Source: Trichaptum fuscoviolaceum
Lineage: Eukaryota; Basidiomycota; Agaricomycetes; Hymenochaetales; Trichaptaceae
Assembly: GCA_910574455.1 (NCBI GenBank)
Contig: CAJSYZ010000007.1
Location: forward strand, 2,090,551-2,149,127
DNA: 58,577 nt
Direction: 5' to 3'
Positions 32,741 through 42,632 of this stretch are shown here, one piece after another. Under the pieces are notes generated by a model. The model made no database searches, was not told the DNA's origin, and saw only the letters and a program-made list of their open reading frames with translations. The position numbers were made by a program, and so were the translations under genes. Within the stretch, counting starts at the first letter, position 1, and every line of letters starts with the position of its first letter.

Positions 32741-34261
32741 CTCCGGGCATTGCAGACAGCGGCTACGCAGTAGCGCCATTCCCACAGCATAGCCGAGACC
32801 CTGAACCCCTGGTTTCTGATGCGAAAAGAGCGAGGCGAAGTATGGAAGATGTCTTCCGAGTGAATGGGAGGTATGAGCCGGGCTGCACTTGCACGGCTTG
32901 CTCGGGTTGAGTTTGTGAGCTGGGGGGAGGCGGGGTGGTGTATCTTCGAGCCTTGGGGTCTATAGTTGATACTTCAGTAGTCATTATCGCAGCACAGAAC
33001 TTAGGTATGTTGTCAATGTGTGTTGAACAGGCCTACAGCAGCTTGGAGGAGCTCACCCGGAGATTCTGCAATTTGGATGGTTTCGCTCGCACATTTCGCT
33101 TATCGGGTGGTATTACGTCCAGCCTAGAAGCCTTCCAAGTGTTTCAGGACCTTCCATCAGACCTGGATAGTGTCCCGAGGGTTGCGAGCCTTGGAAGGAG
33201 GTGTGAGAGGCCGGGAGAGCACTCACCTCTCTGTGTCTGGATTTCGGGGCTGAGATGCAGGGAAGCATAGACTTGCATGCTGGTGTAGTGGCCTATGGTG
33301 ATGGAAAGCTGAATTCCAGAGGTTGTGAGCAATGAGATAGGTTCAATGGCCTGCTCGCAGGTCATGGTTGCAGAGCAGGAGGTTGGGCCAGGATTGGTAG
33401 CACGCATTGACCCTGCTTACGTAATCAACTCCGAGTCCGGCCGGTGCAAATTATCTCAGTTTCTCCTTCGATTGCATTGGTTTTAGATACCAGAGTTAAT
33501 CTATATTATGGAACAGAGAGCTTGACATTAGAATAATCAAAATATCTGAGGGAATGAGCCCAAAACTCGACCCTGAGCACTTTAAGCAAGCTCTTGAGAA
33601 CTCTTTCCGGTGACACCAAAGATGACAATGTATATATGTTTTTGCTTCCGGAGAGCGGCTTCAGGACAGCAAGCTTTTGAGCCCAGAGAGCAATGTCAGG
33701 ACAGCAAGACTCAAGGCCGAAGATGACAATGTATATATGTTTTTGCTCCCGGTGAGCAAGGTGCATTCAAGGGCAGCTAACCTTACATGTTCTGAATTTG
33801 TGCCACATCGGGGCAGCAAGCGCAATTGAGACTTGCACAAGATAGCAATATATATATGTTTTTTCTTTCGGCAAGCAATGAGTCTTGCGCTTGTCGCAAA
33901 TGCACTCGCAATCAATTGAACAAGACCACATCTTTGCAAAAGTGCTGGCATAAGTATTGCGAAGTGGAGACTCTCGGTTCAGCCATCCGTTGTAGTCTTG
34001 AAAGCAAAAGGAGTGTTTGTTTAACATCTCAATAATATCTTGAAGCAGGAGAGCTTGAAGCAGGCAGTCTTGAGGAGGAGAGAATTGTAGGGCTTGAGTG
34101 CAAGAGAAGAAGTGGCCGCGCGTCGCGGACATGTAATCCTAAATTTTCTCTCCCGCTTCGCATCTCACTACATCGCTTATTGCTAGCCATGCCTCGCGTA
34201 CTTATGCGCAAATTAGTATGCGCCAGCCTCCAAGAGAGCTACATACGACATTTTTGGACTT

Positions 34262-34439
34262 TCTAGCCAATGCTGGCCTTTCCATTTGCTTTTACTAACA
34301 ATTTCATTGGATGCAATGTTGTGCAGATCTTTCGACCCTTCAGCGACCACCAGCGAGCTCAAAGCAGGCTATCTGTACTGGCCCGGGACTTACCCACGCC
34401 TACCGCCGCCGCGCCGCCGGCCTGCTCGCCCTCATCTTC
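34262..34439 (+). pseudogene. Third, truncated copy (stub C) of the SUN gene 5' end
   Basis: It repeats the start of unit B (AATGCTGGCCTTTCC...) and keeps a frame from the ATG at 34311 through THAYRRRAAGLLALIF, the hydrophobic leader. It is then cut off by the right inverted repeat after CTCATCTTC at 34439. This shows what the original start of the SUN gene probably looked like: a short N-terminus, RRR, then the hydrophobic segment. Confidence 0.85.
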
Positions 34440-34637
34440 ATCAGGGAAACTACTTTTTGCTTAAGGCGACTGACGCGTCCTGACGCTGCCTTAAATGGAC
34501 TGAAGGGTTGCTATGCCTGTCTGAAATCTACTGATATGTTGCTATGCCTGTCTGAAATCAACTGATGGCCTGAACACACTGAAATAAGCCAATTTTCAGG
34601 ACACACTCAGTACGTCAGTACATCAGGAGGTCAGTCA
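34439..34637 (-). repeat. Right inverted repeat flanking the SUN/TRR duplication
   Basis: CATCAGGGAAACTACTTT at the inner end is the reverse complement of the inner end of 20154-20329, and TGACGCGTCCTGACG follows in both. An internal near-duplication (TTGCTATGCCTGTCTGAAAT at 34508 and 34539) is specific to this side. The outer end is GGTCAGTCA. Confidence 0.8.
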
Positions 34638-35171
34638 AGCATAAGTAAAGACTAAGTACAAGCATGTACAATTCAAATGTCATAGTAAGTACAAATCAGT
34701 ACACCAGTAATTCAGTACGCCAGTATTGTAGGCTGCGCGCTGCTTTCCTCTCGCCTTCGCTGATAAGGATGTTCATGCTTTTCGTTGTTGGCTGAGCGAC
34801 TCAAGCACATTTGCCTTGTGCGCTTCGAGAATTGTCCGACTTCCGCCCAAGTGGCATATTCTTCCTGACGCCTGAAACAATTGTCAAACATAAATTCCAG
34901 AGTTCTTACTACGGGTTTTCGGAGGACTCGGACATACTATTTTTCAATCTGTTCCGAAAGCAATTTCTCTCTTGTCCGATTGCGCACGTTCTGATCATTT
35001 TCCCTCAAGGTCCATGTTCTTGAATTACCCTCCACCTTGAATGGTCCGCCGTAGCCGCTCGTGTCAATTCTCGTCACCGCAACCTATCGATCTAGCTCTG
35101 CTTCTACATCCTTGAGAAGCAGATTGCCTCCGGTGGGAAGTGGGGGTAGATCTCGGTCTGGAAGTTGTTTG
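34638..35171. other. Spacer, no gene recognised
   Basis: The first 90 bases are made of AGTACA/CAGTAC-type short repeats. A minus-strand open region (about 35160-34800) has no identifiable domain. Confidence 0.45.
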
Positions 35172-37607
35172 TTCAATAGGGAGTTTTGGTCTGACGCCAG
35201 AACGATCGGTATATATCGCAAGTGTTCATACTCCTGGTTTGTTCCTTCTGGATCATCCGAAAAGTGTTTGAGTAAGGCTTTATACTGTAGCTCGAATGCA
35301 CTTTAACAAGATGACTTACGGCCGTCAGCGAATCAACAAGTATCCCATCGATATGTAGGCAACACTCATTATCTGCAACTTCGCTCACGTCGTAAGGCTT
35401 CAGAATAAGCTTTGTGATACGCATCACTACACCTGTTCGGTCGTCCAGCGTATTGGCAAGCCGGATTTTCTGCTTCGCGAATGCCTGGATCATCGAAAGT
35501 ACGTTCTCGGTGGACAACTGGCTGATTTAGGAGGTGGTCGTGAACTTCCCTTGCCCAGCTCGCTCTCAACTCACATCGTCTTATTCATCAGCGACACAAC
35601 TCACTTCGATACTGATTGACCAAGGACAGCACCACCGTAGTCCTAGATTTAAGAAAGTAAGACCACTACAGGCCGGAACAAATGACTATTCGAGAAGAGC
35701 TCACTCGAGTGGTTGATCCATCCCCTCGCACGAACGTACCACAGATCAAGTTCACTGTACCTTTCGTAATACCGATACCGTATCCGTGAGACAGAACTCT
35801 ACCTTCACCATCGAGTCCTTGATGCCAACCAGACGGCACGACAGCGCAGCATGTCCGTTCCACACGACCTTGCTCGAGGTGAACTTGATAGCGTTGCCGA
35901 CAATGTTCGTAATGACCTGGCGCAGATGCAGCGAGTCACCGATGAGCTGATCAGGAATGTCTGGGTAAACATCATATGTGAGGTCGAGGTTGTTTTGCGA
36001 TGGTCGTACAACGAGAGTCTTGAGGTTACCGAAAACCGTGTGTCTCAGTGAATACCAAACTTGCTCTATCGTCATCCTGCCTGCTTCGAACGTAGTAATT
36101 AATCGAAATATTAGCAACTGAATTCGGAAGCATCGGCGGCGGATTAGCTTACTCTTCGAGATATCCAAAATATCGACATTAATCAATAGCAGACTCCGAG
36201 CCAAACTATGCACCAGCAGAAGACTCTCGCGCTGACTCTTATTCAAATTGCTATCCAGCGTAAACTCTTTCATGCCAATGATACCGTTCATAGGGGTCGA
36301 ATCTCATGAGACGTGTTCGCCAAGAACTCCAACTTGGAGCGACTGGCAAGTTCGGCAGCTTCACGAGCGGCGGCGTTCTTCTAAATCGACTCGCGCAAGT
36401 AGTGCACAATTTAATTGATTTGATGAGTCTCAAAGGATTCCATCTCGCCTGAGCCTTTGACGGTGATGAAACACGTGAAGTCGCCGTTTATACTAGTAGC
36501 TGCAGTACTGATCTGCGCGAAACCACGCACTTCGGTCGTCAAGTTTCCGGCCATGGTGTCAACAGCCATTCTATTCGGAGTGCGTTCAGTAAAAACCACA
36601 CTACACAATTCAGCGGAATGCTAGTGAAATAAACATACGTGATTTTTTGCTGTGACATGAACATTCTCGATTTCAGCTTGAACACCGAGTTTTTTCGTTC
36701 TGACTTCCCGCGCGACTTTGGTCACCCCCGCAGTGAAGAGAGCCAACTGGTCAACCATGCCATTGATGGCCAAGTCCAGAATATCACCCTGAACAGACAC
36801 GCCCACGATCTCCTGCGTCAAGTCGCCACGAGCGACGGTCGTAGTCGCGACAACAATGGTACGCACTTGAAAGTTCACCTGCGTCAAAGAAAAGTGAGAC
36901 AATTCTCTCCAAGACAAAAGCGCAGCATAGGTTGACCGCCCATTTGCTGTACTAGTAGTCACAGTCTCGAGCTCCATCGCCCCGCGAAGTTGTCCAGATC
37001 AATAATTGTCTAACACATTTAGCTTCGGTTAGATCTGTGTTGATATGATATGTTTGAAGAGCAAAGTATCCGAAATAGACGCATGTGGTTTCGCTGATGA
37101 ATAAACCAGTATAAGCCTAGTAATATAATAGCAAGAAGAGAAGTCCGTACTTATAGTTCCAGAGGCTTCAAAGGTTGCGCTTATTCTCTTCCCTCGCATG
37201 CCCTCATAGATGTTCGCCACCGTAGTCCGATGCTTGTGAACTAGATGTAGCGCCTAGGTTCACGCTACCTTCCGGCGACTTGCTAGAGATTGGCCGGGAG
37301 ATGCTGGCAGCTGTTTCATGGAAAGATGTTCGCCTCGCGTCATCGCGTTTTTCACTATCGGAGGTGTATCACATTCAACTAGAGGTATGAAGGTGTCTCG
37401 CAAGACGGTATGAGGTGGTGTTCCGAGGCCGGGGCCGGGGCCGTCAGCCTGCAATTGACGGACGCGAGATTTACTACGTTGCAATGGCGGTTTCGGCGCA
37501 GGAAACTGATATGTGAAGCGAGGGGCATCCAAGGACACATGCGCAAGGCTGGCGCGGGATCGGTCGTGTAGTTCATCTGCCCCCTCATCAATAGCGTCCT
37601 CTGCCAC
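35172..37607 (-). pseudogene. Group III (Nik1-type) hybrid histidine kinase, decayed
   Basis: In fungi these cytosolic HAMP-repeat kinases sense osmotic stress upstream of the HOG pathway. Visible parts in order: a HAMP repeat (VARGDLTQEI...VQGDILDL..NGMVDQL near 36865-36750); another HAMP part ([20 protein letters not shown] near 36560-36490); the H-box with its histidine (SHEIRP near 36318-36301), where the frame shifts at once before NGIIGMKE; and the dimerisation helix (SQRESLLLVHSLARSLLL near 36240-36190). An intron follows (about 36153-36083), then the ATPase domain with GDSLHLRQVITNIVGNAIKF (near 35940-35880), a corrupted G-box (GSTTR near 35725), and a receiver-side piece (TGVVMRI..L.LKPYDV near 35435-35390). 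Several frame breaks rule out a full product. Confidence 0.85.
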
Positions 37608-38424
37608 CTCTTCAATCGTCAGCGGACGGCCCTTGCCCTTCCTTTCCTATAAGGCGGTGTCGACTCTAGTTGAAGACGAAGGATTGTTACTAATTTTTGA
37701 TGAAGATCACAACAGTTGGTGATGCAACATGTATCGGCCTATCCTCAGCGGGTGTCGTTCGAAAGGTAGAAGATGCTCGCTTCAGCGTGCACGTCGGAGC
37801 TCCTCTCACTATAACAAGGCCGCCCACCTTCTCCTCTCCAGGTACTAAAGACAAATGTGAGTGATAAGATCAAGCAAGAAGCACGTTCTCAGACGTACAC
37901 TATCGTTTTTTGGTTCATTCGGAAATGTTGAAGTCTAGGCGAGTTCAATACAAGCTTGAGGGTAGGATAAAACATAACTTGTTCAGGCCAATAAGTGGTC
38001 TTATGGAATGGGTGGGGGATGGCGGAGAAGTGCTCATAACAAGACTGGAGAACGTACACTGTGTCGTTGAGGGGACGCAGTGGTAAAAAGTTCAAGTTCA
38101 AGTTCAAGTGCAAGTGCAGTCCGAGTCACGGTGGCAACTTGAACTTGAACTCTTCAAGTTCCAATTTTAGATTTAAAGCTCCACTGGAAGCATCATCATG
38201 GCAAGCAATCCGAACAGCAGACAGACACCATTGGCGACATCTTCCAAACCACTTTGATACCTCAGACTACGGTGATCATTCGGGAAAAAAAGGCAATTCA
38301 ATAATAAATTTTAATCATGAATCTCCTGGCAACTTTGAAAGACAAGAGCATGCGCACAACAATTTACTCGATAACTCAAGCACATTTGGTCAAACCTGCT
38401 ACTGGTGGGCCTCAGCCTACTAGA
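37608..38424. other. Spacer with word cluster
   Basis: No gene is supported. The stretch 38085-38165 is a run of AAGTTCAAGTTCAAGTTCAAG, CCGAGTCACGGTGG and AACTTGAACTTGAACTCTTC words, close to the 3' end of the exonuclease gene. Minor open frames show nothing recognisable. Confidence 0.55.
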
Positions 38425-39466
38425 TCAAGCCTCGAAGTTCTTGATGTACTTATCCGGTAAGGGTGAGTGGCTTTGGCTCAGGGCCAAAGCTACAGCAAAC
38501 GTGCTGTGAACGTCAATAGCTGCATCTAGTATTCCAGTACAGCAGATCATGCAAGTGAGAACTTGAAGATGGTTGATCTTGAACAACAGAATGATAACTT
38601 ACACTCTTTTTGTGCCGCTGATAGCTCGTCAGCTGCCCAGTCACTCATTGTGACCTCACTACTCTTCTTGACGTTCAGCCTCAATACTTCTCCCACTATT
38701 TTTTCGAGCTTGACAGTCGGAGTCGGATGCTGGAACCAGAGACGAGGGTTTAAGAGCAGTTGGGACCAGGTCGGGTTTTTGGGCCAGACTTCCGGGTAGA
38801 CAACGCGTGCCCAATCTGTCAGATCGACACAGGAGCGCACAGAGGTGCGAAACTTGCGCTTTATACGCACTGCGTCACCTGCCATTTCTTCTGTTAGGCC
38901 ACCTCGCAGGAGAAAAGATAAGTTATTCATACCGTTGATTCCTGCGGAAATTTTCATGACTGTACCATCCCCAAGGAGTTGCGCCAACGTAGGGGGAAGG
39001 TCAGTAAGAGTATGCGTCCTGACTAGATAAATGTGGTGTTGAACTGCGAGTTGGATGAGGTCCACGCGATGATTGGGCCCTTCTCCGCCACTTGCCCACT
39101 CGATGTCGATCGAGACAAATCTACTAGCTGGTACCTGTGGCAATGATGCATATATTGCAGTCACTGCATTGTCCACATCCAAGCCCGTGCGACACTGTAT
39201 CGGAACTATATTATGGAGCCTATATTGATGTAATTCGGAGAGAGGTGTTGGTGGTACCCCGAGAAGATCAAGAAACGTTTGCAGTTTCTTGTGTATCTAG
39301 CAACAAGTCAGTGTACAGATCTTGATATGAATGAAACAAGTACCTTCGTTTGAGCCCTTGCTGTCCACCGTTGAACGAGCTGAAAGCGGAGGACGGTGCG
39401 GAGGTGCAGGCGTGCGTAATCAAGGGAGAGGAGGATGAGAAGGATAGTACGAAGATTTGAGAACAT
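38425..39466 (-). CDS. 3'-5' exonuclease-domain protein (DEDDy fold), three exons, one catalytic position changed
   Basis: Exons 39466-39344, 39296-38603 and 38525-38425 splice with GT-AG introns (47 and 77 nt) to 305 codons plus stop. An upstream ATG at 39466 is preferred over internal starts because the frame and splice phase then run through. Residues about 6-16 are hydrophobic (TILLILLSLDY), so an N-terminal anchor or targeting signal is possible. Exo I is FVSIDIEW with D105 and E107. Exo III is YAAID with Y273 and D277, which appears only after splicing exon 3. The Exo II position, normally D, reads GINGMNNLSFLL, with N where D is expected. The fold is that of RNase D/WRN-type exonucleases acting on RNA or DNA ends; the change suggests reduced or lost catalysis. 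It is the only intact host-like gene in the middle of the window. Confidence 0.85.
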
Positions 39467-42400
39467 GATTCACGGTGGAATGGCTTGATGATGATCTTGG
39501 GGACAATACCCGCTCCCACTTCACACTTATACAAAGTAGTTGAAGTCAGTTTTCTGATTTCCCATTCTTCTAGAAAGAGAGAGGGAGCTATTAGTGCTTT
39601 TGTACTATGACTCGGATAAACCGCAAGTTGAACTGATAGTAGGAGATGACAAATGATTTCTTCCGGATGACTTGATTATAAGGCTTCTTTTCATTTTAAG
39701 CACAAACGAACAAGAAAATGAGTCATGTTAACTCCGAAGAAGTCGGGAGGATACAACCCACTGCACAAGAAGCTGCTCCATCAGCTCTAGAAGGATTTCG
39801 AAGAAAGCCATGAGTAACTCACCATACAACAGTCATCCCTGTACACAACCCGAAACTTGAACTAGAACCGTGCCAAAATGGGAAATGGGCCAACTTGAAT
39901 GCATCCCAACCCGCTTCGGAAGGAGTAATTTGCATGAAGGCGCGTTTCTCGTCCTCGGAGCTGAGGGAATTGCGCTGTCGGCCGATGATGGACTCATACT
40001 GCACATTGAAACCGAGTGTTCTCCGTTTAGGCGGCAATGGTGGCGGGGCAGAGGTGTTTGGCAAGGAATGGGAACACGACAAGTTGACAACAACTTGGAT
40101 GATGTCGAAAATGCAGTTATATTTTTCCCTTTGCGGCATTTGCAAATTGAGTTGTGAGTCGCTTTGTCGACCTTTGTGCATGCAAGCGGAATATTGGGAT
40201 GCATCAAACTGCCCGGTGATACATAGCCCCGTATATACGAATCCGACCGCGCAACTTCGCAACCTTCCCTCTCCAGCATCCTTCCCATGTTTTTGGGCTC
40301 TTTACGCCGCTCAGGCCAGGCGAACTTAGGATTAGATGTCGATTGAGCAGGGATCCCTGAAGTGAGAGTAGACGGTAGGGATAGAGACTCGTCCCGACTG
40401 ACTGCTCAGCGCGAGTCCTGTGGCCGCTTATTGTTGAGCTTGAGATGGTCGAGGAAAAGAGGAACGATGGAACGAGAAGAAGCTGACGCGGCCATCGTTC
40501 CTTCCGGTGACAAGAAAGTCGGAGTCATACTGGAAAGTTGTCACTGATGAGTCGGGGATACAGGAATGTGAAGAAAATCATACCCATTTGCAGATTCCAT
40601 ACGCGAACGGATGTGTCCAATCCCCCTACCCCCACCCCAAGAAAAGAAGACAATATAATTTTCGGCGTAAATCTTATGCAGATGTTCTCGGAGAACGTAT
40701 AGACATTCCCCGTGCCGATGCTCCAAAGCTGAAGAAGCCCGTGAGTATTATGATTCAAAAATTAAAAGAACAACTTACTCGAGAAGTACAGTAGTAGCTT
40801 TCGCTCACTGATTACTGCACGCATACATCCTCTCCTCGTGCCTGTGAGGGCCGGTTCAGTAACTTGCCTCTTTGCACATCCGAAACGTCGGTGATGCGTC
40901 TCGCAATTCAAAACCTGAGAGGAGCGGACCTCGGATGCAAGTGCAGCAACCAGTTTTAATGTCCTGCTCTCTGAGCTGGTCATCAGCCACCACTGACGAT
41001 GAGCTCTCTGGCATAGCCCTGTCCCTCGGAGAAGGTTCACTCATGATATATGGTTACGGATGTAACCACTCTACCATCACAAATCGCTGAAGAAGTTTGT
41101 GTTGTCAACTGTGGAGGTGGACGCGTGCGCATGTGTGCTCGCCATTGCTTTAGTCGGTGGGGGGATACGCGTCGGCATAAATCTGCGAGAGAATCCTGGG
41201 TCAAGAATTGGGGCGCCTGCTGTGGGCGCAGTAAATTGCGTAGACGGCAGTGGTTTCGTTCCTCTGCAAAAGCGGTCGAACTCCTACCCCCTTGGTTTCC
41301 ATACGAGCCTAGAGCGGCGCACGAGTAGAAACGCGTCGACCCACAGGGAGCTAACAAAGTAAGGCGCAGACGTTTTACGCGAGCTGCGCGAGGCGTTGAA
41401 ACCGATAGAACAATTTGAGCGTGCCGAGACAGGCAAAGCGCGAGTCGGCAGATGCGCGGCGGAAGAAAGAGGTCTATCAGAGTTGTACAAGGTCCCGCAT
41501 GGTGTTGGGAGAGAATCGGGACGTGCAGGAGGAATTCGATGTTGAAAATTGGTAGAAAAGTGAAGAAGAGAATCTGCGGTGACTTAGGCGTTGGGATACA
41601 GTGGTAGTTGAGGAGGAGGCCATGACTACGTCAGTTCGCTACTGAAAAGTCACTTGAGGCCATCAACGATATTATAGAGCTTACTCATCTTGGATGATTG
41701 GTTAAAGTGTGTCTGTAAGGTGGTTCCTGCCCTAGGCTGCCAGTGCCAGTGTGTAAGATGATCCCGTGTCAACTCAACTGTACATCCTACGGCAGCGGCT
41801 GTTCCTTTTTCCGATAATTGCGTAGGATGCGATCAATAGTGGAGGGTGCGGGCCAAGATGTAATCCTGGAGAGCAGAACGTAGTGTTAAACAGAAAATAC
41901 ACCAGGACGTAAGACAACCTGAGGAAGTTCTCTGTTAACGAGCCTGGTTGTATGGCATGGTGACTACGGCCAGTGTTGAGCATCTTCAATGTCCACCAAG
42001 TACTATGCCTGTGGTAGCAACAACTTGAAGTTGAAGTCGACAACTGAGTGCCAGCCTGCCAGCCTTAGTAGTGAGTGCCACAACTTCAAGTTGAACTTGA
42101 AGTCACCGTGCCAGTGACCGGCGTGCCACTGGCACTGGCAGCCTGAGTGGCAGTGAGCCTGAGTGACTCCGACTCAGACATCACTGGCAGAAGAATTTGC
42201 CGTCCATGTCCTCTTCATCTTGCTCCCCGGAACATTGAAGGGATGAAGTAGTGATGTTGAAGGCAACTTGAGCCAGAGGAACTTTAACACGGTGTATGTC
42301 CCCGAAACTTGAATGTTAAAGTAGAAGCACAACACAAACAAGCCTTCGGGTACTACTAGTACGAGTACTAGTAGGCTAGTAGATACTCCTGGCAGCCTGG

Positions 42401-42632
42401 GGATGCGCTGCATCGTATGAGATGTGGTGATCAGTATTTACAAAATATCTTCAAGTTGAAGGTCATATCATCACACAATCAAGCAAGACATAGGCGTTTT
42501 ATTCAAGAAAAAGACGACACATCATTGTTTACTATTATCGGAAAGACAAAGTCGAAACATCATTGTTTATCAGGAAGACAGATAGACTCGACGAAGTTTA
42601 TACCGTGACCATATACTACGGGTAGTAGTATA
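39467..42632. other. Gene-poor stretch with short unassigned frames and word clusters
   Basis: Overlapping minus-strand frames (39819-40288) and scattered frames near 40362-41490 show no motif or consistent splicing and may be an old gene fragment. Palindromic words appear at 41738-41755 and densely at 42010-42400, for example AACTTGAAGTT at 42022-42032, behind the 3' end of the second Y gene. Confidence 0.5.

Larger units (their letters stand above)
20333..34439. repeat. Tandem duplication carrying SUN and thioredoxin reductase sequences (units A, B and stub C)
   Basis: Unit A runs from 20333 to about 26768. Unit B begins with AGCCAATGCTGGCC near 26770 and runs to about 34262. Stub C (about 34262-34439) repeats the start of unit B. 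A and B align nearly base for base over most of their length, with local exceptions: a 1.44-kb hAT insertion and a rearranged thioredoxin reductase part in B. The first 70 bases of A (20333-20402) are identical to the last 70 of C (34370-34439), while B lacks 11 bp in this stretch. Inverted repeats abut both ends. Confidence 0.92.

Noticed and set aside
20333..34439. 70-bp direct repeat at the ends of the duplication considered as a target-site duplication
   Set aside because: It is part of the SUN gene 5' region present in every unit and far longer than known target duplications, so it more likely reflects the breakpoints of the tandem array.
39819..40288. Two overlapping minus-strand frames of about 150 codons
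   Set aside because: Neither has a known motif and no splicing scheme joins them to neighbours; left as unassigned.
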